From Streptomyces sp. NBC_00582 (GTDB lineage Bacteria; Actinomycetota; Actinomycetes; Streptomycetales; Streptomycetaceae), in the NCBI RefSeq assembly GCF_036345155.1, contig NZ_CP107772.1, forward strand, positions 10,478,001-10,542,000: a stretch of DNA of 64,000 bases, in the 5' to 3' direction. The translations under genes and the position numbers were made by a program. Shown piece by piece: positions 1 to 8,743 of this stretch (its first letter is position 1; each line of letters opens with the position of its first letter). The notes under the pieces were generated by a model. That model was not told the DNA's origin. It ran no database searches and saw only the letters and a list, made by a program, of their open reading frames with translations.

Positions 1-932
1 AGCAGGTCGTCGACAAGCAGACTCATCCGCTCGGCGTTCTGTGCGATGAGCCGGTCGGCCTCCCGCCGCGCCGACGCGGGCCGGTCCTGGTGCCGCAACG
101 CCAGTTCGGCGAATCCCTGGATCGTCGTCAACGGTGTCCGCAGTTCGTGCCCCGCGTCCGCGACGAACCGGCGCAGCCGTGCCTCGGAGGACTCACGTTC
201 CCGCAGGGCCCGCTGGAGTCGGTCCAGCATGGTGTTCAGTACGGTGCTCAGCCGCCCGGTCTCGGTCCGCGGATCGGTGTCCGGCAGGCGCAGGTTCAGG
301 TCGTGGGCGGTGATGTCCTGCGCGGTGTGTTCCATGCGGGTCAGCGGGAGCAGACCGATCCGTACGGCCCAGCGGCCGAGCACCACCAGGCCGGTGGCCG
401 TGGCGGCCAGCACGATCGCGTTCAGCCAGAGCATCTTCGCGGCGGCCCCGTCCACCGTGTTCAGGGGGAGCGCCACCACGTACGAGGTCCTGTCGGATCC
501 GGATTTGACCAGCACCCGCCATCGCTCGTCCCCGGAGACGGAGCCGACAGTTGCGGGCTCTCCCGGGGACAGCCCGAGCCGGCCGATCGAGGACGGAAGG
601 TCCGGTCCGGGAGTGCTGCCTCCGCCCAGGGTTCCGTGCTGGTCACCCCGGGCGTCGTAGAAGGTGACCCGGAAGTCGGACGGCAGGGTCACGGAGCCCG
701 GGGCGGGCGGTGGCACGGGTCCGGGGCCGACGGTCCGGGAGTAGGCATGGTCGGGCAGGAGAAAGTCCCGGAGCTGGCCGTCCACCCGGTCCAGCAGCCA
801 GGACCGCACCACGAAGAAGCCGATGGCCTGCGCCGTCAGCACCGCGACCGTGGCCAGCAGCGCGGCGCCCCACACCAGCCGGCCGCGCAACGACCTGGGC
901 CGCACCGTGCGCAGGAGGTGACGCCGACTCAC
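1..932 (-). CDS. Sensor histidine kinase, 3' end beyond the window
   Basis: Membrane sensor kinase of a two-component system, starting GTG and overlapping the TGA of the response regulator by 4 bases. A first membrane segment lies near residues 17-42, followed by an extracytoplasmic loop of about 120 residues. A second segment lies near residues 165-185, then a HAMP-like linker and a dimerisation helix with the phospho-acceptor motif GHELRTP (His near residue 262). The window ends about 50 residues after that His, so the ATP-binding domain is not seen. It should phosphorylate the neighbouring regulator. The signal sensed is unknown. The two glycosyltransferases upstream suggest a cell-envelope role, which is inference. 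Confidence 0.9.
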   Translation of the reverse strand, partial: MSRRHLLRTVRPRSLRGRLVWGAALLATVAVLTAQAIGFFVVRSWLLDRVDGQLRDFLLPDHAYSRTVGPGPVPPPAPGSVTLPSDFRVTFYDARGDQHGTLGGGSTPGPDLPSSIGRLGLSPGEPATVGSVSGDERWRVLVKSGSDRTSYVVALPLNTVDGAAAKMLWLNAIVLAATATGLVVLGRWAVRIGLLPLTRMEHTAQDITAHDLNLRLPDTDPRTETGRLSTVLNTMLDRLQRALRERESSEARLRRFVADAGHELRTPLTTIQGFAELALRHQDRPASARREADRLIAQNAERMSLLVDDL

Positions 933-1678
933 CCGTCGGTCCGGGCCGTGCGGTCGCGGGGCAGTCGCAGGCAGTAGCCCACGCCCCGCTGAGTGTGGAT
1001 CAGCGGCGGGTCGATGGCGTCGATCTTCCGGCGCAGGTACTTCACGTACGTCTCGATGATGCGGGCGTCACCCGAGAAGTCGTAGCCCCACACCCGCTCC
1101 AGGATCATGGCCTTGCCGACCACGCGGCCCGCGTTGGCCATCAGGAAGGAGAGCAGCCTGAACTCGGTGGGGGACAGGGGGACGTAGATGCCCGCCCGAT
1201 AGACCTCGTGCGCGTCCTCGTCGAGTTCCAGGTCGGCGTAGCGCAGGACGCCGGGCGCGGCGCCGGGCTCGTCGCAGGCACCCTCGGGGTCCGTACGACG
1301 CAGCACGGCGCCGATCCGCAGCACCACCTCTTCGATGCTGAACGGCTTCGCGACGTAGTCGTCGCCGCCCGCGCGCAGGCCGGCGAGCCGGTCGTCGACG
1401 TCCGCGCGGGCGGTCAGGAACAGCACCGGTGTGGTCACGCCCGCCGCCCGCAGGGTGCGGGTGAGTTCGAAGCCGTCGAGGTCGGGCAGCATCACGTCCA
1501 GGACCAGCAGAGCGGGCGCGAACCGCTCGGCCTCCAGCAGGGCGTCCCGGCCCGTGGCCGCGCTGCTCACCTCGTAGCCGGACAGCCGCAGCGCCGTCTC
1601 CAGCAGGGTGCGGATGCCCGGGTCGTCCTCGACGACGAGGATGCGGCGCGGGCCGCGGGCAGCGGGTGCTTCTGACAT
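929..1678 (-). CDS. OmpR/PhoB-family response regulator
   Basis: Cytoplasmic DNA-binding response regulator of 249 residues. The receiver domain (about 12-125) has the acidic pair E17-D18-D19, the phospho-acceptor Asp61 in LVLDVMLPDLDGFEL and the Lys of YVAKPF. A winged-helix DNA-binding domain fills the C-terminus (about 150-240, with ERVWGYDF and YVKYLRRKI typical of the family). It is immediately followed by its kinase (GTGA overlap) and preceded by a glycosyltransferase gene 25 bases away, so the four genes probably form one transcript. Target genes cannot be read from the sequence. Autoregulation of this operon is the usual arrangement for the family but is not shown here. Confidence 0.95.
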   Translation of the reverse strand: MSEAPAARGPRRILVVEDDPGIRTLLETALRLSGYEVSSAATGRDALLEAERFAPALLVLDVMLPDLDGFELTRTLRAAGVTTPVLFLTARADVDDRLAGLRAGGDDYVAKPFSIEEVVLRIGAVLRRTDPEGACDEPGAAPGVLRYADLELDEDAHEVYRAGIYVPLSPTEFRLLSFLMANAGRVVGKAMILERVWGYDFSGDARIIETYVKYLRRKIDAIDPPLIHTQRGVGYCLRLPRDRTARTDG

Positions 1679-1703
1679 GGGGGGCTGTCGTCCATTCTGC
1701 CGC

Positions 1704-3977
1704 CTACTTCGTGGTGCTCATGGCAGCGCAGTCGTACAAGGTCGTCTCGCCGCCCATCATGCCCGCGGAACCTGAGGAGCCGCCCGAGGAGCCGCTGCCG
1801 CCGTAGGCGGAGGCGGGCACCTCGGTGCAGTTCTCGCTGATCCACTGGGAGCGTGCGGAGGCACTGCCGCCGGACCCCATCGGGCCGCCGCCCGAGCCCG
1901 AGCCGAGGACGTAGCGCAGCTCACCCTTGCTCGTCCAGGTCCGCAGCTGGTTCACCGAAGGGGCGTTGTCGGTGCCCATGAAGCCGCCCATGCCGATGAC
2001 CACGGCGTCGCTGTTCAGGATGTAGGAGGAGGTGGCGTTGGCGCCGCCCTCGACGGCGAGCTTGATCCGCGCCTTGCCCGAGTGCTCGACGGCGTAGTCG
2101 AGGATCTTGCGCTGTTCGGAGGTGAGGGCCGAGTCGCCGCCGAACCCGCCCATGCCGCCGAACCCGCCCATGCCGCGGGAAGCGCCGTTGCCGCCGCCGG
2201 AACCGCTTCCGCCGCCGGTGCCCGGGAAACCCTCCATTCCTTCCGGCAGCCCGCTGGGCATCCCTTCGGGCAGCTGTCCCGAGCCGCCGCCGGCGCTCCC
2301 GCCCGGCATCTGCGTGGGCATGCCCTGCGGCATGCCGCTCGCGCCGTCGCTCGGCAGCTGTCCCGATCCGCCGTTGCCGTTCCCGCCGAAGCCCTCGGGC
2401 ATTTCGAAGTCACCGGAGCCGCTGCCGCCCCGGGGCAGGGAACCCGAGCCGAAGCCCATACCCGTCAGGGGCCCAGCCGTCGGGTTCGTTCCTCCCATCG
2501 CGGACGTGGAACCGGGCACGCTGACCGACCATGCCGCGGGCGCGAGCAGCACCGCGAGCACCGCGCCGCCCAGCGCCGTGGGCAGCAGACGCCGCCGTAG
2601 GCCGGACAACCCCAGAAGAGCCGCCGCGCCGATGCCCACCACAAGCACGAGCCAGGCCAGCCAGCCGTGCCAGGACGGCGTCCGCCGGATCACGACGACC
2701 GCCCAGACCATCGTGACCATCACGGTCATCGCCCCGGTCGGGATCGCCCAGCGCGCACCGGCCCGGTGCGCCCTTGCGAGCGCGGTCACCAGACCTGCAG
2801 TGAGGGCGGCGATCGCCGGGGTCAACTCGGTGGTGTAGTACGGGTGGAAGATGCCTTCCTGCGTGGAGAACACCAGCCCGCAGACCACCAGCCAGGTGCC
2901 CCACAGGATCCAGCCGGACGCGGCGAGCGGTTCGCCCGTGTCACCCCGGCCACGGCGGCGCCGTACCGCGACCGTCACCGCGACGCCCAGCGCCACCGCG
3001 CACAGCGGCAGCAGCCAACTGATCTGCCCGCCGACCTGGTCGTTGAACAGCCGCCCCAGACCGGCCGCGCCTCCGAAGGAGATCCCGCCACCGCCGAAGC
3101 CGCCACCCGAGCCGTTCTCGCCGAAGACGCGGCCCAGCCCGTTGTAGCCGACGACCAGGTTCCAGGCCGAGCCGTCCTCGCTGCCGCCGATGTAGGGCCG
3201 CTCACCCGGCCACACAGCGACCATGGCCACCCACCACAGGGACGACACCGCCAGCACCGCCCCCGCGGCCAGCAGCCGCCACAGCCGCCTGAGGAACGGC
3301 CCCGAAGCGCCCACCAGCCAGGCCGCGGCGAACGCCGGGACCACCATCCAGGCGGCCAGCATCTTCGTCAGGAAGCCGACTCCGATCAGGAAACCGCTGC
3401 CCGACAGCCACAGCAGCGCCGAACGGTCCGACGACGCCTGAAGGGCACGGGTCAGCGCGTACGCGGCCGTCACCAGGGTCAGCACCAGCAGGGTGTCCGG
3501 GTTGTTGTCCCGGTTGATCGCCACCGTGATGGGGGTGAGCGTCATGACCAGCGCGGCGAGCAGGCCGGCGCCCTCACCCGCCCAGCGGCGCACCGTCCGG
3601 TGCAGCACGAAGACGCCGGCGACGCCCTCCAGGAGCTGCGGCAGGATCATCGCCCAGCCGTGCAGGCCGAAGATCTTCGTGCTGATCACCTGCGGCCACA
3701 GGGCCGCCGGGGGCTTGTCGACGGTGATGACGCCGGCCGGGTCGTAGGCGCCGAAGAGGAAGTTCGTCCAGCTGCGGCCCATGGACTTCACGGCGGCCGA
3801 GTAGAAGCTGTTTCCCCAGCCGAGCGAGCCCAGGGCCCAGCCGTACAGCAGGGCGGCCAGCAGCAGGATGGCGCCGAGCGCGGCGGGAGCGGCCCAGAGG
3901 GGCAGCGGGCGGCCACCGAGGGCGGGGGGCGCCGTGGTGTGCGACTCGGGCGGCGACTGCTGGGATGTGTCGGTCAT
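1704..3977 (-). CDS. GT39/ArnT-like membrane glycosyltransferase with Gly/Met-rich segment
   Basis: Polytopic membrane protein of 757 residues, related to the PMT/ArnT (GT39) superfamily that transfers sugars from polyprenyl phosphate donors outside the membrane. The N-terminus has a hydrophobic helix, then the loop YSAAVKSMGRSWTNFLFGAYDP with an Asp as expected for the first catalytic loop, VDKPPAALWPQ, and about ten more hydrophobic helices. Beyond the membrane part comes a long low-complexity stretch of Gly, Ser, Pro and Met (roughly residues 515-640). A compact C-terminal domain follows (LTSEQRKILDYAVEHSG onward, with three Cys-free Gly/Ser runs). The ATG chosen begins MTDTSQQ. An upstream extension of the frame overlaps the next gene and is rejected. 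The gene lies 41 bases after the GT2 gene. Donor and acceptor are unknown. Confidence 0.85.
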   Translation of the reverse strand: MTDTSQQSPPESHTTAPPALGGRPLPLWAAPAALGAILLLAALLYGWALGSLGWGNSFYSAAVKSMGRSWTNFLFGAYDPAGVITVDKPPAALWPQVISTKIFGLHGWAMILPQLLEGVAGVFVLHRTVRRWAGEGAGLLAALVMTLTPITVAINRDNNPDTLLVLTLVTAAYALTRALQASSDRSALLWLSGSGFLIGVGFLTKMLAAWMVVPAFAAAWLVGASGPFLRRLWRLLAAGAVLAVSSLWWVAMVAVWPGERPYIGGSEDGSAWNLVVGYNGLGRVFGENGSGGGFGGGGISFGGAAGLGRLFNDQVGGQISWLLPLCAVALGVAVTVAVRRRRGRGDTGEPLAASGWILWGTWLVVCGLVFSTQEGIFHPYYTTELTPAIAALTAGLVTALARAHRAGARWAIPTGAMTVMVTMVWAVVVIRRTPSWHGWLAWLVLVVGIGAAALLGLSGLRRRLLPTALGGAVLAVLLAPAAWSVSVPGSTSAMGGTNPTAGPLTGMGFGSGSLPRGGSGSGDFEMPEGFGGNGNGGSGQLPSDGASGMPQGMPTQMPGGSAGGGSGQLPEGMPSGLPEGMEGFPGTGGGSGSGGGNGASRGMGGFGGMGGFGGDSALTSEQRKILDYAVEHSGKARIKLAVEGGANATSSYILNSDAVVIGMGGFMGTDNAPSVNQLRTWTSKGELRYVLGSGSGGGPMGSGGSASARSQWISENCTEVPASAYGGSGSSGGSSGSAGMMGGETTLYDCAAMSTTK

Positions 3978-4018
3978 GATCGGGGGCACTCTCCGTCTGT
4001 GTGTGTGGGCGTGGGGGA

Positions 4019-5281
4019 TCAGGACGTTCGGCCGCGGAAGACGGCCAGGCGCAGCACCAGGAACCGCAGCGCGGTGACCACGACCGACGCTGACACGAGC
4101 ACCAGCGTTTCGGCGGCGGCAGAGGTGTGCGGCCGGCTTTCGCGGAACAGGAGCACGGCGCCGGAGGTGACGAGATACCCGACGACGAACAACGCGCCCG
4201 CGCCCAGGTGCGCACGCCCGACCCCGGTCCGTGACCAGCGGAACGTGAGGCGGCGGTTGGCCTCGGTGTTGACGACGGTGAGCACCAGCAGGGAGACGAG
4301 GTTCGCCAGGGCCGGCGGCCACCAACCGCGCAGCAGCCAGTACAGCAGTGCCTGGCCGAGTGTCGAGACGATGCCGATCGCGATGAAGCAGCCGGTTTCC
4401 CAGGTCAGCCGGGAGCGCCCCGAGTCGGGGGCCAGCACCGCGTCCGGGTGCTCGGCGGCCGGCCGGGGGCGCCTCGGCAGCGGTATGCGGGCGGCGCCCG
4501 AGGACTTCAGCCGGGCCATGCGCCACAGCCCGCGCAGGTCCTCGGCGGCGGTGCTGACCACGTCGACCCGGGTGTCGATGTCCTCCACCCAGTCGACGGG
4601 TACCTCGTGGATGCGCAGTCCGTTGTGCTCGGCGAGCAGCAGCAGTTCGGTGTCGAAGAACCAGGCGTCGTCTTGGGTCTTCTCCAGCAGCGGCCGGAGT
4701 ATCTCGGTGCGGGCGGCCTTGAACCCGCACTGCGCGTCGCTGAACCGGGCCCCGTGGGTCAGCCGGATCAGACGGTTGTAGCAGCGCGACACGAACTCCC
4801 GGCGCGGCCCGCGCACGGTACGCGCGCCCGGCGCGAGCCGGCTGCCGATGGCGAGGTCGGAGTGGCCGCTGGCCAACGGGGCGACGAGGGGCAGCAGCCC
4901 GTCAAGGCCGGTGGACAGGTCGACGTCCATGTAGACGACGATGTCTGCCTCACTCGCGCCCCACACGGTGCGCAGGGCGAGCCCGCGCCCCTTGCGGTCG
5001 AGGTGGACCACGCTCACCCCGGACAACTCGGCGGCCAGCGCGCGGGCCACCTCCAGGGTGCGGTCGGTGCTGGCGTTGTTCGCGACGGTGATGCGCCAAG
5101 GGAACGGAAACCGCTCGTGCAGCCGCGCATGCAGGGTGCGCACACAACCCGGCAGGGAATGCTCTTCGTTGTACACGGGGATGACGATCTCGACCGTGCG
5201 CAGGGCCGCGTCGAGTGGGCCGGGCCGCGCGGCCGGTTCGAATTCACCGACGGTGCGAGCCCGACTGGACGTCTGGGTCAT
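4019..5281 (-). CDS. GT2 glycosyltransferase fused to a GtrA-like membrane domain
   Basis: Protein of 420 residues. The N-terminal half (about 30-255) is a GT2 domain of the dolichol-phosphate-sugar synthase type: EIVIPVYNEEHSLPG at the start, and the metal-binding MDVDLSTG motif. The C-terminal part (about 285-410) contains four hydrophobic helices like GtrA proteins, which flip or stabilise polyprenyl-linked sugars. This fusion would make and present a polyprenyl-phosphate sugar donor for the GT39-like enzyme encoded next. The start is fixed by GAGGAA five bases before the ATG (MTQTSS). It is the first gene of the minus-strand operon that ends with the two-component system. Confidence 0.88.
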   Translation of the reverse strand: MTQTSSRARTVGEFEPAARPGPLDAALRTVEIVIPVYNEEHSLPGCVRTLHARLHERFPFPWRITVANNASTDRTLEVARALAAELSGVSVVHLDRKGRGLALRTVWGASEADIVVYMDVDLSTGLDGLLPLVAPLASGHSDLAIGSRLAPGARTVRGPRREFVSRCYNRLIRLTHGARFSDAQCGFKAARTEILRPLLEKTQDDAWFFDTELLLLAEHNGLRIHEVPVDWVEDIDTRVDVVSTAAEDLRGLWRMARLKSSGAARIPLPRRPRPAAEHPDAVLAPDSGRSRLTWETGCFIAIGIVSTLGQALLYWLLRGWWPPALANLVSLLVLTVVNTEANRRLTFRWSRTGVGRAHLGAGALFVVGYLVTSGAVLLFRESRPHTSAAAETLVLVSASVVVTALRFLVLRLAVFRGRTS

Positions 5282-5978
5282 GGATTCCTCGTTCGTGGGG
5301 GGAACGGCGGGAAGCTCCCACACCCGGGCAGGGCCGCACGTCCAGCGCAGGGAGGCGATGACCTCGGCCTCCGGCTCGTCGTACGGAAGTGGGAGCCAGC
5401 CGAGAGCATGGCCGCCCCGGCTGGGGGGATCCGGGAAGAAGGCTGGGAACCCGCTGTGAGCCGGGTTAATTTCCGCTTTGCGGACGGCAGTGGCGGAGAC
5501 CGCCGGCTGATGCCGGTCTGTGCGAGGCAGCCGAGCAGGGTCGCCGCTCCGCCCTCCCTGCGGGGACGGAAGAGCGCGCGACGGCCGAGTACGGCGTTCC
5601 CTGCGTGCCGACGCGCGGCGCAACCGGGCTCACGTGTCCAGCGGGACGCCTCGGCTCGCGCGACATCTAATCGGTTTTCCCTGGGTCGGCTGCGTCGTGC
5701 GGGCCTGGGACGGCGTCGCGGGCTTGGGGGCTGGGCCTCGAACTGTTCGACGACGTCCTCGGCGCGGGTACGGCCGGTCCGGCTCGCCACGGCCCGGGAA
5801 CCGCGGTCGCCGCGGCGGTCGACGTGCCCCCCCGGGTCGGGACCGCCGGACGGGACGCCGCGTCTGCCGGCCGAGGGCCGCTGCGACGGCCCCTGCAAAC
5901 CTCACCGCGCGCCGTCGGGCCAGACGCGTCGCGCGATGTTTGAGATCGGTGCTGGTGATGGCCGGGAGGGTTGCCGGT
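5282..5978. other. Intergenic region, no gene recognised
   Basis: About 700 bases between the divergent glycosyltransferase operon and the gene at 6034. Open frames here lack ribosome sites and recognisable motifs. The AT-richer patch around 5463-5480 is the most likely place for the leftward promoter, but no clear -35/-10 pair was found. Confidence 0.5.
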
Positions 5979-6010
5979 GCCACGTGGCTGCGGCTGACTG
6001 TCACGTGACA
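5979..6010 (+). promoter_or_regulatory. Two CACGTG-centred palindromes upstream of the 6034 gene
   Basis: GCCACGTGGC (5979-5988) and TGTCACGTGACA (5999-6010) are perfect palindromes sharing the CACGTG core. Their centres are 21 bp apart, about two helical turns, and the second ends 23 bases before the ATG. Such phased sites suggest co-operative binding by a dimeric regulator. Which one is unknown. The LysR proteins encoded nearby are candidates by position only. Confidence 0.5.
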
Positions 6011-6033
6011 CACGGTGATTGGAGACGGGACCC

Positions 6034-7116
6034 ATGCCCACACTCGACCGCGAGAGACTGAAGAGTCTGGCCGACCTGTTGCTGGAGTCGATGGCGAAGC
6101 GCGACGCCACGCTGCTGCCGCTGGCGCGAACGTATGCCATGACGAAGAACAACGGGCCGTCGTCGCCGGGGATGGCCGACATCTGGCGCACCGTCACCGG
6201 CTACAGGGCACCGGCCGACTTCCAGTACGTGATCGACACCCCGGCGCAGCAGGTGTTCGTGACCGCCGAGGTCGACGAGGGCGGCGTGCCCGCTCTCCTG
6301 TGGGGGCGGCTGAAGGCCGAGGACGAGCTGATCACCGAGATCGAACTGTACATGTGCCGGTCCAACGGCGACTCGGGGTTCATGTTCGACCCCACCGGGC
6401 TGCGCAACATGCCGAAGGAGTGGACAGCCTCCGTCCCCGACGCGCAGAAGGCGTCGCGGGAGCGGCTCACCGAGATCGCCCGGTGCGTCTTCGACCCCGG
6501 ACTCGGCACCCCGGAGACCTCCCAGGAGGGGTACCTGGTCGAGAACGGCGAGCGCGTCATGGGCGACATCACCGTCGAGAAGATGCGCGAGCTGCTGCCA
6601 TGGGCGACCAAGGAGATGTTCGCCCGCGTCGAGCGCGAGCACGCGCTGCCCAAGGAGTACGACAAGCCGGGCTACGCCAGTCTGCTCCTGGACAAGTCGA
6701 GGCACGCCGAGCTCATCGGCCTCGGCTGCGACCTGATGGCCGACCGCCCGGCAGACGACCACGCCCGCATCCTGGTCGACGAGGTGCAGGGCATCGTCGT
6801 CAGCCTCGGCATGGTGCCCGGGCACACGTACCCCAGCTTCTACTGGTGGTACCCCATCCTCGAAACCGCGTTCGTGCCGGAGTCGATGCTGCTGGACAAC
6901 CAGTCCCGCCGGGAGAACGCGGACAGCGACCCGAGCTTCGACCCCAATGTCGGCCGGGACCCGTCGCTGCCCTACATCCCGCTCAGCAAGCCGGTGCCCG
7001 CTGTGCTGAGCACCGCCGAGGTGTACCGCTTCTTCGACGGCAGGATCCAGGGCGAGCACCGGCTCATGCAGATCCAGCCGGCGGGCAGCACCTCACCGTG
7101 GACCGTCGGCGAATGA
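6034..7116 (+). CDS. Uncharacterised protein, paralogue of the gene at 38878
   Basis: A soluble protein of 360 residues with no signal peptide or membrane helix. I do not recognise its function. It shares clear blocks with the product of 38878-39795. These are an N-terminal LLPLA.xY segment, ITEIELYMCRS against ITELEIFHAKS, GIVVSLGMVPGHTYPS against GLVVTIGMVPGYILPT, AFVPES against AFVPAS, and YRFFDGRIQ against LRMFDGKLQ. The two belong to one family, possibly of NTF2/SnoaL-like alpha+beta fold (weak inference). The ATG is chosen because GGAG lies about 9 bases before it. A TTG 15 bases upstream is possible. It is followed after 19 bases by a cupin gene, probably in one transcript. Both copies sit in catabolic gene blocks, which suggests an enzyme or binding role there. 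Confidence 0.8.
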   Translation: MPTLDRERLKSLADLLLESMAKRDATLLPLARTYAMTKNNGPSSPGMADIWRTVTGYRAPADFQYVIDTPAQQVFVTAEVDEGGVPALLWGRLKAEDELITEIELYMCRSNGDSGFMFDPTGLRNMPKEWTASVPDAQKASRERLTEIARCVFDPGLGTPETSQEGYLVENGERVMGDITVEKMRELLPWATKEMFARVEREHALPKEYDKPGYASLLLDKSRHAELIGLGCDLMADRPADDHARILVDEVQGIVVSLGMVPGHTYPSFYWWYPILETAFVPESMLLDNQSRRENADSDPSFDPNVGRDPSLPYIPLSKPVPAVLSTAEVYRFFDGRIQGEHRLMQIQPAGSTSPWTVGE

Positions 7117-7135
7117 CCGTGGAGGAATTCTCTCG

Positions 7136-7678
7136 ATGAGCAACTACACCGTTCCCCGCCGGGTGGTCACCGGCCACACCGCCGACGGGGTGTCGGTCGT
7201 CCTGAGCGACGCCCCGGTGCCGGTCACCCGGGAGATCCCGGAGGACGGCGTCGCCTTCCACGAGGTCTGGAACACCGAGGGCGCGCCCGCGAGGATCACC
7301 GGGGTCGAGCCGGACGAGCCGACCGAGCGCCCCCTGGCGGTACCTCCCCCGCGGCACGGCACCAAGATCCGCGTCAACGAGTTCGCGCCGGGCTTTCTCG
7401 ACGAGGCGGGACTCCAGTCGCCCGTGCACCGTACGGCCTCGATCGACTACGGGATCGTCCTCGACGGCGAGATCACGCTCATCCTCGACGACTCCGAGGT
7501 GACACTGCGCGCCGGTGACATCGTGGTGCAGCGGGGCACCGACCACGCCTGGGCCAACCGCGGGACGGTGACGGCGCGCGTCGTCTTCGTCCTCGTGGAC
7601 GGCGAGTTCGAGCACGATCTCGCGGCCTCGCTGCCGGGCGGTCTCGAAGGACTCATGCACGGTGGACCGCGCGACTGA
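7136..7678 (+). CDS. Cupin-domain protein
   Basis: A 180-residue single-domain cupin. The conserved barrel lies at about residues 95-170: YGIVLDGEITLIL as the first motif region, then GDIVVQRGTDHAWANRG, which keeps the His and Asn of cupin motif 2. The usual HxH pair of motif 1 is not evident (only H102 upstream in SPVHRTAS), so metal binding may be reduced or different. The start has GGAGG ten bases upstream. It follows the unknown protein gene by 19 bases and converges on a LysR gene. Cupins of this type are dioxygenases, isomerases or small-molecule binders. No more exact function can be given. Confidence 0.85.
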   Translation: MSNYTVPRRVVTGHTADGVSVVLSDAPVPVTREIPEDGVAFHEVWNTEGAPARITGVEPDEPTERPLAVPPPRHGTKIRVNEFAPGFLDEAGLQSPVHRTASIDYGIVLDGEITLILDDSEVTLRAGDIVVQRGTDHAWANRGTVTARVVFVLVDGEFEHDLAASLPGGLEGLMHGGPRD

Positions 7679-7695
7679 CCTCCGTTCCGTCCCGG

Positions 7696-8652
7696 CTACG
7701 CGACGGCGTCCTCGACCTCCACCGCGACGTCGTACAGGAGCTTGCGCAGCCAGACCACGCCCGGGTCGCTCTCCCGGCGCGGGTGCCAGTGGGCGGCCTC
7801 GGTGATGTGGACCGTCTCCACCGGCGTCCTCGCCACCACCAGGTCGAGCACGTCGAGGCAGCGCCGCGCGAGCCGGGACGGCACGAAGGCGCACATGTCC
7901 GTCCCGGCGACCGCGAAAGGCAGGGGCAGCAGGCTGGTCACGCGCACCAGCACGGTGCGGTCCGCGAGGCCCAGCTTCCCGAGTTCGATCTCCAGCGGGC
8001 GCAGGTGCTCTCCGGCCGCGGCGAACTCGGCGACGGCGTGCGGCATCTCCAGCAGGTCCTCAGCGGTCAGTGCCCCGTCACGCAGCCGGGGGTGGCCTCG
8101 CGAGACCAGGCAGACCAGCTCGTCGGTGAAGACGGGCTGGACGCGTCCGGGAAACTCGTAGCCCAGCGGTGCTATGACGAGGTCCCGGCGCATGAGCTGG
8201 GCCTCGACCTGGTCGCGGCGGACATCGAGCGGGTCCAGAGCGATCGTGCAGCCCGGCGCGTGCCGCGCGAGCAGCCGGGTCAGCGGCTCGGCGAGAACGG
8301 TCATGGCGTATTCCGACATCGTCACACTGAACCGCTTCCTGCTCCTGGCGGCATCGAACGCGCGCTCGTTGCCCAGCAGTGCCTCGGCGCCTTCGAGTGC
8401 CTCGGCCACCACCGGCTGGAGCCGGGCGGCGAGCGGGGTCAACTGGAATCCCCGGCCGTCGCGGATCAGGAGGTCGTCCCCGAAATGTCTGCGCAGCCGG
8501 TTGAGCGCGCCGCTCATGGCGGGTTGGCTCATGGTCATGCGCTCGCCGGCACGCGTGAGATTGCGTTCCTCGAGCAGGGCGTGCAGGGCCGGGAGAAGGT
8601 TCGCGTCGACTTCCCGCAACCGCTCCCTCACATGATTCTCATGAACAGCCAA
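7696..8652 (-). CDS. LysR-family transcriptional regulator (leftward)
   Basis: A LysR regulator of up to 318 residues. The N-terminal winged helix-turn-helix reads LTRAGERMTMSQPAMSGALNRLRRHFGDDLLIRDG, and a two-lobed effector-binding domain follows. It resembles the NodD/DntR/LinR branch that responds to aromatic or other plant compounds. The longest form starts TTG with AGGGAG 9 bases upstream. A GTG at 8631 is an alternative that gives a more usual N-terminus. It is divergent from, and paralogous to, the LysR gene at 8744. LysR proteins normally bind their own divergent intergenic region, here only about 90 bp. Confidence 0.92.
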   Translation of the reverse strand: MAVHENHVRERLREVDANLLPALHALLEERNLTRAGERMTMSQPAMSGALNRLRRHFGDDLLIRDGRGFQLTPLAARLQPVVAEALEGAEALLGNERAFDAARSRKRFSVTMSEYAMTVLAEPLTRLLARHAPGCTIALDPLDVRRDQVEAQLMRRDLVIAPLGYEFPGRVQPVFTDELVCLVSRGHPRLRDGALTAEDLLEMPHAVAEFAAAGEHLRPLEIELGKLGLADRTVLVRVTSLLPLPFAVAGTDMCAFVPSRLARRCLDVLDLVVARTPVETVHITEAAHWHPRRESDPGVVWLRKLLYDVAVEVEDAVA

Positions 8653-8743
8653 TTACGTCATCTCCCTGTCGCGGTGACTATATGCGAATACGTTGCCCGC
8701 CCCTCCAGGAGGCGGCGGGCAGTCGGCCAGAAAGGGGCGAGCA
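8653..8743. promoter_or_regulatory. Divergent promoter region between two LysR genes
   Basis: The 91-base gap contains an AT-richer core around 8678-8695 (TGACTATATGCGAATACG) in an otherwise GC-rich setting. Two start-to-start LysR genes must both be transcribed from here. AAAGGGG (about 8731-8737) is the ribosome site of the rightward gene. An exact LysR box was not identified. Confidence 0.5.

Noticed and set aside
3978..4730. Extension of the GT39-like frame into a 1008-residue protein
   Set aside because: The added part overlaps the well-supported GT2/GtrA gene and has antisense-like composition. The ATG at 3977 starts the conserved region.
2667..4781. A 704-codon open frame on the plus strand opposite the glycosyltransferase genes
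   Set aside because: Arg/Pro/Gln-rich composition typical of antisense frames in GC-rich DNA, no ribosome site, and it covers genes with clear family motifs on the other strand.
5282..5623. N-terminal extension of the GT2/GtrA protein by 114 residues
   Set aside because: GAGGAA lies 5 bases before the ATG at 5281, and the extension has no family similarity that I recognise.
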